In this document: positions 32,847 through 39,497 of the stretch, piece after piece
Numbering within the stretch: position 1 is the stretch's first letter
How the letters are laid out: the number at the start of each line of letters is the position of its first letter
The notes under the pieces: model-generated
What the model saw: the letters and a program-made list of their open reading frames with translations, nothing else
Database searches by the model: none
Told to the model about the DNA's origin: nothing
From: Prostheceraeus crozeri
Lineage: Eukaryota > Platyhelminthes > Polycladida > Euryleptidae
Length of the DNA stretch: 64,000 nucleotides
Assembly (NCBI GenBank): GCA_907163375.1
Contig: CAJQUW010009196.1
Span: 1 to 64,000 of the forward strand
Direction: 5' to 3'
Position numbers and translations under genes: made by a program

Positions 32847-32889
32847 GGAGCGAAGCTCCTCAGGTTACTAGCCGATCAGACCAAAGGTC
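32847..32889. repeat. Mini-hairpins after the fibre-like gene
   Basis: GGAGC-GAA-GCTCC (32847-32859) and GACC-AAA-GGTC (32879-32889), each followed by the same CTCAGGTTACTA word, so the cluster is a tandem duplication of hairpin plus tail. It begins three bases after the stop codon ends. Confidence 0.85.
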
Positions 32890-32948
32890 CTCAGGTTACT
32901 AACCAATCGTAAATATTTTTTCTCAAAAGTCAAATTTAATCCTAAAAA

Positions 32949-33423
32949 ATGCCTATAATTTATAAACACAATCTTAAACATTTTGCTTCAAATCAAAAAA
33001 TTGCTCATGAACCACGTATGAATCCTGTTTATCATTATGATAATAGAGAAACAGTCGGAACACAAAAGTTCCTAGGCACCAGCTGGGATCTTCTCTGGTA
33101 TTGGTAGTATCGTTAACTTAATTAAAAATAATAAAGATTTGATTACATCTGCTGCAAAAGGAGCAGCTGCTATAGGTAGTACAGCTAGTGCAATATCAAA
33201 TGCTGTCAAGTCTCAAAACGAATTAAAACAACTAGAAGCTATTCGTAAACTTAGGAATGATTCCGAAGAACTAAAAAAATTAAAAAAACTTTCAGATGAA
33301 ACAAAGAACAAAATTGCTAACATTGCTGTTGGGGAAACCTTGAGGAGCGGAGCTCCGTCTGATAGTAAACATAATGAAAAAACAATTGAAGAAATAAGAG
33401 GTAATGGTCTAGCAAAATTCTAA
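32949..33423 (+). pseudogene. Small Polinton virion-type protein, fossil
   Basis: The region starts MPIIYKHNLKHFASNQK after TAAAAA. Its later part has a glycine/alanine hydrophobic stretch (AAKGAAAIGSTASAISNAVK) and then a charged helix (LKQLEAIRKLRNDSEELKKL). Small proteins with an amphipathic Gly/Ala segment are frequent in Polintons and are compared by others with adenovirus core or membrane-lytic proteins; here that is inference only. It looks broken about once. It precedes the major capsid gene by about 90 bp. Confidence 0.55.
33344..33356. repeat. Mini-hairpin inside a small virion gene
   Basis: GGAGC-GGA-GCTCC, perfect 5-bp stem, with flanks CCTTGA and GTCTGAT. Flanks and stem resemble the inverse of 32847-32859 (CCTGA...GATCA), so the unit exists in both orientations. 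Confidence 0.78.
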
Positions 33424-33516
33424 AATTATATTTTAGTAAAATTTTTTAGTAATTTTTTTAGTAAAAATTTTTTCTGTCTGTGAGAAAAACAAAAAGTCAA
33501 ATTATTTTTTATAAAA

Positions 33517-34851
33517 ATGTCTTCGCTTATCGAAAATAAATTTAGATTAGACGATCCTCCGTTCGTCAGTAATAATCAAAAAAAGAATGACTATATAAGA
33601 GTTGCTATGAATCCCGGATCTTCCAGTAGAGTAAATACTGGAGGTGATTTAATTTTTGAAGTTGATAATCAGCAGAGTTATATATATTTACCTGATTCGT
33701 TTTTACATTGTGAATATTCTTTATATAGTGATGCTAATTTTACAACACCATTACCAGAAACCGATAATATTGCACTAGAGAATATTTTTTTTCCAAGATT
33801 ATTTACACAAATGCGTTTAGATGTTGCAACTCAAAATATAGAAACAATAAGTGATTCTCCAGGTGTAATTGATACAATGCTTAGATTTATAACAATTGGT
33901 GAAAATAATAAAAAGCATGAAATCGAAGGTTGGTTTCCTGATACTAATGATGGTATAATTGTTGATGATTTAACTCACACTGGAACAGATGCAGCAGGAA
34001 TTGCGAAAGATGTAGAAAATATTGCAAAACATTTAAATAAAACAAATAATGATGCATATAAAGAAAGACGTGAATTTAACAAGAAAAGTAAACAGACAGT
34101 AAATTGGTCATTGTCTCCATTATTCGGATATTTAGATTATGACAAAATATCATATCAATTAAAATTTAAATTAATAATTCATCGTACAGCAAATAATGAA
34201 TTAATATTTTTTGGTGAGACTGGAAAAAAAGCATATTTAAAAATTGATAGACTTGAATGGTGGATTAAGCATATTACTCCTAGTTTAGAGATTGAAACAG
34301 CTATTGCAAAAAGATTAAATACTAACAAACCAATTCCAGTAAATTTTCTAAAGCGTACTGCTAGTTCAGTAACTTTTTCCGAACAAAGATTTAACTGGCA
34401 TTTTACTAGAACTGCGAATACTCCAAGATATTTATTGCTAACTTTTCAAAGAAATAATTCTCCAAGTTTTGATAAGAACAATAATCTCTTCCATATTAAT
34501 ACAATTCGAAGTTTACAAGTTTCATTAAATCAAACCCGATATCCAATTGATCCATTAAGATTCGATGATACCAATAATCAATTTATGGAAGGATATGATT
34601 CTTATCGAAATCTTTGTATAGAATTTGGAGTTGAACCACAATTAACTCCTGGAGATTGGAGACATTTATATCCAATTTTCTGTTTCGATTTAAGTGCACA
34701 ATCTAAAGATATTATTAAAAATGGTTGTGATGTAACAATTAATATTGAAAAGAAAGATTCCACAACTTCATTGATTGCTTATGGTTTATTGCTAGAAGAT
34801 GTAAAATATTCTATTGAAATTCTTAATGGAAAGATGACTAGGATAGGCTAA
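33517..34851 (+). CDS. Polinton major capsid protein (double jelly roll)
   Basis: 444 residues from MSSLIENKFRLDDPP, following TTTTTTATAAAAA. Recognisable blocks are NPGSSSRVNTGGDLIFEVDNQQSYIYLPDSF split over the N-terminal 60 residues, FPRLFTQMRLDVATQ with SDSPGVIDTMLRF, the LSPLFGYLDYDKI block, and near the C-terminus PGDWRHLYPIFCFDLSAQ. These match the PY-type protein of Polintons, shown by others to be a double-jelly-roll major capsid protein related to those of adenoviruses and virophages. It would form the hexon-like trimers of an icosahedral shell. Length is slightly below the commonly seen range. The frame looks intact. Its stop codon TAA lies inside a hairpin (34846-34855). Confidence 0.85.
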   Translation: MSSLIENKFRLDDPPFVSNNQKKNDYIRVAMNPGSSSRVNTGGDLIFEVDNQQSYIYLPDSFLHCEYSLYSDANFTTPLPETDNIALENIFFPRLFTQMRLDVATQNIETISDSPGVIDTMLRFITIGENNKKHEIEGWFPDTNDGIIVDDLTHTGTDAAGIAKDVENIAKHLNKTNNDAYKERREFNKKSKQTVNWSLSPLFGYLDYDKISYQLKFKLIIHRTANNELIFFGETGKKAYLKIDRLEWWIKHITPSLEIETAIAKRLNTNKPIPVNFLKRTASSVTFSEQRFNWHFTRTANTPRYLLLTFQRNNSPSFDKNNNLFHINTIRSLQVSLNQTRYPIDPLRFDDTNNQFMEGYDSYRNLCIEFGVEPQLTPGDWRHLYPIFCFDLSAQSKDIIKNGCDVTINIEKKDSTTSLIAYGLLLEDVKYSIEILNGKMTRIG

Positions 34852-34867
34852 AGCCCAAGACTTCGTC
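34846..34867. repeat. Hairpins over the capsid gene stop codon
   Basis: GGCT-AA-AGCC (34846-34855), whose loop side contains the stop TAA, then GAC-TTC-GTC (34859-34867). The GGCTAAAGCC form recurs at 35549-35558. Confidence 0.75.
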
Positions 34868-35039
34868 GATTAATTAATTTTTTCATAACTAGCATAGATT
34901 AAAATTTTTGTTAACTTAAAAATTCTTAACTTAAAAATTTTTTCATAACTAGAATAGATTAAAAAAATTCTTAACTTAAAATTTTTTCATAACTAGAATA
35001 GATTGAAATTTTTGATAACTTAAAATTTTTTTATTAAAA
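34868..35039. repeat. A+T-rich short tandem repeat before the next gene
   Basis: Three or four copies of a block with AACTAGAATAGATTAAAA and TTCTTAACTTAAAATTTTT variants, ending at TTTTTTTATTAAAA before the ATG at 35040. It probably carries the promoter of that gene. Confidence 0.65.
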
Positions 35040-35522
35040 ATGTCGCAACCGAAAAGTAATAATAATAAAACTATTGAATTAAAATTACGTAATATTGTTG
35101 ACAAAAATACCCCTAAAACTATTACGATTAACAAAAAAAAGTATTACATAAATAAACCAATGATAGAGAATATTCAATTACAAGAAGAAAAGAATGGCGG
35201 GATTCTCCCATTAATTCCCCTAATAATAGGTGGCATAGCAGCTGCAGGAAGTGTTGCAGGTGGGACAGCTGGTATTGTCCAAGCAGTAAATAAAAATAAA
35301 TCAGAGAAGGCAGCATTAGAAGAACAAAAACGTCATAATAGAGAGTTAGAGAAAGTTGCTAGGGGTGAAGGAGTAGTAGATAATTTTATTAGTAAATTAA
35401 AATTAGTTGATGAAGGAAAACGAGTTCTTAAAAATATTCTCCACAATGTTGATGATTTAATTGAAATTAAAGAAACTAAAGATGGTTCTGGAATATATCT
35501 AAGTCCTAGTATGATTCGGTAA
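35040..35522 (+). CDS. Small membrane-active virion-type protein
   Basis: 160 residues from MSQPKSNNNKTIELK. A basic N-terminus (KNTPKTITINKKKYYINK) precedes a hydrophobic Gly/Ala segment at about residues 52-80 (GGILPLIPLIIGGIAAAG), then a charged helix (KNKSEKAALEEQKRHNREL). This layout, basic then GG-LP-hydrophobic then coiled, is common for a small protein in Polintons and adintovirus-like elements that has been compared to adenovirus pX/mu or protein VI; the exact match cannot be checked here. It lies between the major capsid gene and the phospholipase frame, both virion genes, which supports a structural role. The frame looks intact and is followed at once by hairpins. Confidence 0.62.
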   Translation: MSQPKSNNNKTIELKLRNIVDKNTPKTITINKKKYYINKPMIENIQLQEEKNGGILPLIPLIIGGIAAAGSVAGGTAGIVQAVNKNKSEKAALEEQKRHNRELEKVARGEGVVDNFISKLKLVDEGKRVLKNILHNVDDLIEIKETKDGSGIYLSPSMIR

Positions 35523-35531
35523 TAACCTCAG

Positions 35532-35572
35532 GACCTTTGGTCCGATCGGCTAAAGCCTCTGAACAAAGTTCC
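35532..35572. repeat. Three hairpins in the gap after the small virion gene
   Basis: GGACC-TTT-GGTCC (35532-35544), GGCT-AA-AGCC (35549-35558), GAAC-AAA-GTTC (35562-35572). They fill much of the gap between the stop at 35522 and the next ATG at 35640. Compared with GGAGC/GCTCC at 32847, the first stem shows paired changes that keep base pairing. Confidence 0.85.
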
Positions 35573-35639
35573 ATTAGGTAAAACATTTATTTTATCTTTT
35601 AAATTTTTTTTATCTTTTAAATTTTTTTTATCTTTTAAA

Positions 35640-36989
35640 ATGAATTCTACAAATTCCGAAAATTTAATTAAATTAAAAATTTCTAATTTAGATTTATTGA
35701 ATTATCTATTAAACAAAAATGAAAACTCAAATTGTCAGCATATTGGAGGTGACAAGAACAAAGTTCCATACCACTTCGGTGGTGATATACAAAAAACATT
35801 AGAAAACTTTCCTGGCTTTATTTGGAGTAAATATTCGAAAGAAAAACATCTTCCTGGTCATTCATATACCGGTCCAGGAACTCGATTAGATATAAGACTA
35901 GATGAGAATAATAATCCGAAACCAGGTGAAGAACCAATAAATAGAGTAGATGCCGCAGCTTACAGGCATGATTTAGCTTATCGAAATCATGATCTAAGTT
36001 CTCGACATGCAGCTGATAAGAAAATGATTCAAGAATTGGATAGTATTCAAAATCCAACATTTAGAGAAAAAATTGAAAGAATGTTTGTTAAGAAAGCTTT
36101 ACAAGCTAAAATATTATTCGGACAGGGTTTAAATGAAACTAATAACTCTGAGAGCAACGCTCGAACCTACGCGTCCGAAATGTCGAATGACCCAAGCCGC
36201 TATGCGTCTGAAATTCATAAAGAATACAGAAGGCCTAAATATTTATTGAAAGTAAAAGTATTTAATAAAGATGATATTTGGAGTGCTGATCTTATTCATA
36301 TGCCGAATGAAAGGGACTACAAATACGCATTGACCGTTATAGATTTATATACACGATATGCTTGGGTAAAGCCTTTAAAAAATAAAAGTGGTCTATCAGT
36401 TAAATATGCGTTTGAAGAAATCTTTAAAGAAAGTAATAGAAAGCCAAGGAAATTGTTTGTTGATAAAGGGTCGGAATTTTATAACAGAAACGTTCAGCCA
36501 CTATTTGAAACTGTTTATTCAACTGAAAACGCAGGAAAAGCTGTAGTGATAGAAAGATTCAATCGGACGTTAAAAAATAAATTATTCAAGAAATTTACTG
36601 AGCAAAGAAATCAGAAATGGTTGAAGATATTACCAGGAATTGTAGAAGAGTACAATAATAAAGTTCATTCTGGTATTGAAGAAACTCCAAAGAATGCTTC
36701 TGTCGACCCTGATTTGATAAGAAAAAAAATATTCGAGAATAATAACTTGAATGAGAGTAATCCGAATTTGCAGAAACTTAAGCCGAAATTTAAAATTGGA
36801 GATAGAGTTAGAATATTTAAATATAAGAATAAATTTGAAAAAGGCTTCGTCGGATACTGGACGAAAGAGATATTTGAAATTTCTAAAATAAATCAAAGTT
36901 ATCCGATTACTTACGAAATCAAAGATTTAGATGATGAAGATATCAGAGGCCGATTTTATCAAAATGAATTACAACGAAGTGATTTTTAA
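35640..36989 (+). CDS. Phospholipase A2 domain joined to retroviral-type integrase in one frame
   Basis: One open frame of 449 residues. Residues about 60-145 form a parvovirus VP1-like phospholipase A2: LPGHSYTGPGTRLD has the calcium-binding YxGPG loop and VDAAAYRHDLAY the catalytic HDxxY, followed by HAAD. Viral PLA2 domains breach endosomal membranes during entry. Residues about 195-445 form the Polinton integrase: DIWSADLIHM, KYALTVIDLYTRYAWVKPL, LFVDKGSEFYN and IERFNRTLK supply the D-D-E triad, with a C-terminal IGDRVRIFK SH3/chromo-like part. Joining these two in one protein is odd, since one acts in the virion and the other on chromosomes. The join (residues about 165-195) falls on a hairpin-rich segment. 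Cleavage by the element's protease is possible but unproven. Confidence 0.85.
   Translation: MNSTNSENLIKLKISNLDLLNYLLNKNENSNCQHIGGDKNKVPYHFGGDIQKTLENFPGFIWSKYSKEKHLPGHSYTGPGTRLDIRLDENNNPKPGEEPINRVDAAAYRHDLAYRNHDLSSRHAADKKMIQELDSIQNPTFREKIERMFVKKALQAKILFGQGLNETNNSESNARTYASEMSNDPSRYASEIHKEYRRPKYLLKVKVFNKDDIWSADLIHMPNERDYKYALTVIDLYTRYAWVKPLKNKSGLSVKYAFEEIFKESNRKPRKLFVDKGSEFYNRNVQPLFETVYSTENAGKAVVIERFNRTLKNKLFKKFTEQRNQKWLKILPGIVEEYNNKVHSGIEETPKNASVDPDLIRKKIFENNNLNESNPNLQKLKPKFKIGDRVRIFKYKNKFEKGFVGYWTKEIFEISKINQSYPITYEIKDLDDEDIRGRFYQNELQRSDF
36152..36162. repeat. Mini-hairpin at the phospholipase-integrase junction
   Basis: GAGC-AAC-GCTC, followed by further G+C-rich, partly repeated words (TACGCGTCCGAAATG and TATGCGTCTGAAATT, near 36168 and 36200). 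Together they encode the Ser/Ala/Arg-rich linker between the two domains. Confidence 0.7.
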
Positions 36990-37023
36990 TTATCATTATT
37001 ATTATTATTGGAACTAACGTTTC

Positions 37024-37069
37024 GGGAATGAAATTCCCTTGTTAGGCGTAGCCATAGAACCTACGGTTC
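37024..37069. repeat. Three hairpins between convergent integrase and protease genes
   Basis: GGGAAT-GAA-ATTCCC (37024-37038), GGC-GTA-GCC (37045-37053), spacer ATA, GAACC-TAC-GGTTC (37057-37069). They fill the 70-bp gap between the convergent gene ends and overlap the end of the protease frame. Confidence 0.85.
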
Positions 37070-37519
37070 GTTCAATTCTAACATTATATCTAGAAATGGT
37101 ACTCCTTTTTGTAATTTGTACAAAACGTATAAACATAATTGTCCACAATAGGTAGTGCCTGGTGTTTGAATTTGAAACGTATTGTATGTTCCCGTTCCAA
37201 GTAATTCTGTTACTTCATTTGTAGGGGGCAAACCGTATGAATCAAAATAATAGTTCTGCTGATGATTTTTAACGCCTGCTGACCAATGTACGCCTTTTTG
37301 GTCTGAAGTGTGAAGATTGGTTACGAAATTTACAGTTATTGATGGAACTTTGTTCCGGGAACTGAAGGTTCCTGTTGGCTTATTTTTTAGGAATTGTAAT
37401 TCGTCTCTCATTAGAACATGAAAATTCTTTATTCCTAATTCATTTGCAATTTTCTTTAGGTCGAAAATTGTCGTAGTTTGCGTTCCATATAATTTTAAAA
37501 CTCATTTATGTTGTTCATT
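37061..37519 (-). pseudogene. Adenain-type cysteine protease, fossil
   Basis: The minus strand encodes GVHWSAGVKNHQQNYYFDSYG and, later, TTYCGQLCLYVLYKLQ. These hold the catalytic His (in GVHW), the acidic residue (in FDSYG), the oxyanion Gln (in FQIQ) and the nucleophile Cys (in YCGQLC) of the C5 (adenain) family, which matures virion proteins in adenoviruses and, by inference, Polintons. The region upstream carries further family-like sequence. It looks broken about once or twice. A hairpin pair lies in its N-terminal half. Confidence 0.82.
37344..37372. repeat. Hairpin pair inside the protease gene
   Basis: GGAAC-TTT-GTTCC (37344-37356), one base later GGAAC-TGAAG-GTTCC (37358-37372). They encode TGTFSSRNKVPS on the minus strand, just before the catalytic His block, where family members often vary. 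Confidence 0.8.
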
Positions 37520-37570
37520 TTATAATAAAAAAATTTCTTAAGGGACCCCTAGAAGTTAGAAGGGAGGGGG

Positions 37571-38144
37571 TAGTAGAGCTACGTTCATATGATATTGAAG
37601 GATATATTCTTGCGGCTTCTTCCACTTTTGTTTCATCCATTTTTAAAGAAATATTTTTAGTCACATGATATATTTTGAAAACCTGAAAGATGGATAAAAT
37701 TCATGAATTTGAAATTCTCAACTTTTATGATTTTTGGTGTCCTTGAACGGTCATGATTTAAGCAATGAAAATTGTAATTCTCAAATTTTGAGATTCTTAA
37801 CTTTTATGATTTTTTCGCTGTCCTGGAACGGTCATGATTTTGGGGGTGAAAATTGTAATTCTCAAATTTGAGATTTTGAAAAATTTGAAAATTGGGTATT
37901 TTTAAAAACGCCCACATTTATGAATTTAGGTCTTCATTACCTGAAAAAGGGTTCAAATTCATGAATTTATGTCGTTTTTAAAAATGTCATTTTTTGAAGA
38001 AATGGTACTTTTTGAATGGACTAAATTCATGTATTTAAGTCTTAATAACCTGAAAAAGGGTTCAAATTCATGAATTTATGTCGTTTTTAAAGATACTATT
38101 TTTTGAATTTTACGGTGTCCTGGAACGGTCTTTTGCCCATTACT
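37571..38144 (-). repeat. Polinton right terminal inverted repeat
   Basis: Inverse of the left repeat. Because the repeat extends past the first gene's ATG, the right end carries a minus-strand duplicate of that gene's leader and first codons (about 37571-37639), which leads nowhere. The promoter of gene 1 is thus present at both ends. Confidence 0.93.
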
Positions 38145-38493
38145 TAGGTCTTTCAGATTTAGTCGAAGAGAAATACGATGGTAATTCCGGAAAAACAGAC
38201 GGCACAGCGCCGGATTTCAATCTTCGCAGTAGTTTCTTTCGACGTTCACCGAACTTTTGAAACCTACTCTTGTTCGAGTCCGTGATATCAGTTAAAAAGT
38301 CCGATTCCTTGAAATGACGTGAGCACAATCGTGAATACTTGGTCGGCACAAAGTTTTCACGAGATAGCCGTCGAAGCCATAGTTTCAGAATCTGAGGATT
38401 CTCCAGAGGAAATCGATGCAAAGTTGCAGTCGTATTTTCTAACTCCGAGTCGTATCGCGTTTTGCAGCCCACTGCACAACACTTGTAAGGCAT
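38145..38493 (-). pseudogene. THAP exon, 5' portion with zinc finger
   Basis: It encodes MPYKCCAVGC and the CSRHF block, identical in layout to copy 1, and ends at the Polinton target duplication TAGGTC (38145-38150). One visible difference from copy 1 lies upstream of the chosen ATG. Confidence 0.8.
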
Positions 38494-38929
38494 TACGGCG
38501 TTGAATAAAGTGTGAAACAGTGAATCTGCTAACTGTGCATTTCGCTCACAGATGATGTAATTTAAGGGAAACATGTGGTGAATCATCTATTCAGCTTCCG
38601 ATCCTAACGCCTTTTACTTAATGTGCTGACCAGCGAGCAATTATCATCAAGCGAGCCAAAACCTCTCCTCTGTTCAGCCATGGAATCCATGGTTCAGCCA
38701 GCCTCTCATCGTCCAGCGAGAGGAAGAAATTTAGGGAGTGTCCATTCCAGGTGTTATTATCTAGAATTCCATGGTACTGCGTGATTACTTATATAAATGG
38801 AAATGGTGTATATGTCTACTTTTTCTCATATGAGCTTCTAATCGCTTTTATCAATGAATAATTGCCGCGACTTTAATAGTATCCGCCAACTTCTTGCCGA
38901 AGTATTTTTTAGACAAAAAATACACCCCA

Positions 38930-39286
38930 TGTTACGTATTGTATTTAACTGAAGCATGTATTGAAATGAATTGAATTGCCGAATTATGGATTATGAGCGG
39001 AATGCCGAAAGATGAGGTAATGTACCAATTGCTCTGACCTTATATAAGAAACTTAAAACTCACCGGAGTAATTCGAAGTAAATTATAATGTTCGAAGTTA
39101 AAGTTACGACGTAAAGCAAGGATGTCAAGTGCAACGGTTACAAGCAGAAATATTGAAAGTCTGATTTTAAAACCGACTTGTTCAGACGTTGTTAGACGTG
39201 TAGTATGACAACAATAATTAACGTAGATAAACAAGGAGTAATTGTTTATACTTGTGATCATAGAGTAAAACAGTCAAAGCGTCACA
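38930..39286 (-). repeat. Gypsy 3' LTR
   Basis: Reads TGTGACGCTTTGACTG...GTAACA on the minus strand. The adjoining polypurine tract is AAAGGGGGAAG (reverse strand, about 39290-39302). Confidence 0.92.
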
Positions 39287-39497
39287 ACACTTCCCCCTTT
39301 AAAGAAGGAACGAACGTAGTAGGTTAGTTAAATGTTAACGCAATGAAGTTACGAAATGAGGAGTGGAATGTTTAGTGAATTAGAGCACAGGCTGAGGAGT
39401 GAAATGTTGATTGGATTAGAGCACAGGGAATTTAAAAGGATTTGCGAACTGACGAATTGATCACGGATCGAAGATATCAGAAATCAGAATCACAGAT

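Larger units (their letters stand above)
21966..38144. mobile_element. Polinton (Maverick), 16,179 bp, whole but with broken genes
   Basis: The ends read AGTAATGGGC...GCCCATTACT, matching the family's AG...CT termini. They carry about 573-bp inverted repeats and a perfect 6-bp duplication TAGGTC (21960-21965 and 38145-38150), the family's known length. Parts recognised are a protein-primed DNA polymerase B, a retroviral-type integrase, a packaging ATPase, an adenain-type protease, a double-jelly-roll major capsid protein, a minor capsid protein and accessory virion proteins including a parvovirus-like phospholipase A2. The inverted repeats look about 98-99 percent identical by eye, so the insertion is recent. 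Polymerase, major capsid and integrase frames look open; by eye about five or six breaks affect the other genes. It should be read as a young fossil. It is much richer in A+T than the flanking DNA except for small G+C-rich hairpins. Confidence 0.96.
19555..38772 (-). mobile_element. P/THAP DNA transposon, copy 2, split by a Polinton
   Basis: This is an inverted copy of 10175-13207 with the same termini (CATGGAATTC at 19555, GAATTCCAT ending 38772). The flanking 8-mers CGTACTAC (19547-19554) and GGTACTGC (38773-38780) agree at six positions, so its target duplication is either eroded or altered. Removing the Polinton (21966-38144) and one TAGGTC leaves exactly 3033 bp, the same as copy 1. The two copies differ at only a few sites by eye, including the shared captured Tc1 piece, so they descend from one recent amplification. 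Confidence 0.87.

Noticed and set aside
22471-36989. A free-living virus or virophage genome rather than an integrated element
   Set aside because: TAGGTC duplications and the split P/THAP exon on both sides show an integrated copy in host DNA.
24960-37372. CRISPR-like array from repeated short palindromes
   Set aside because: Hairpins vary in sequence, have no regular spacing or unique spacers, and lie in an animal transposon.
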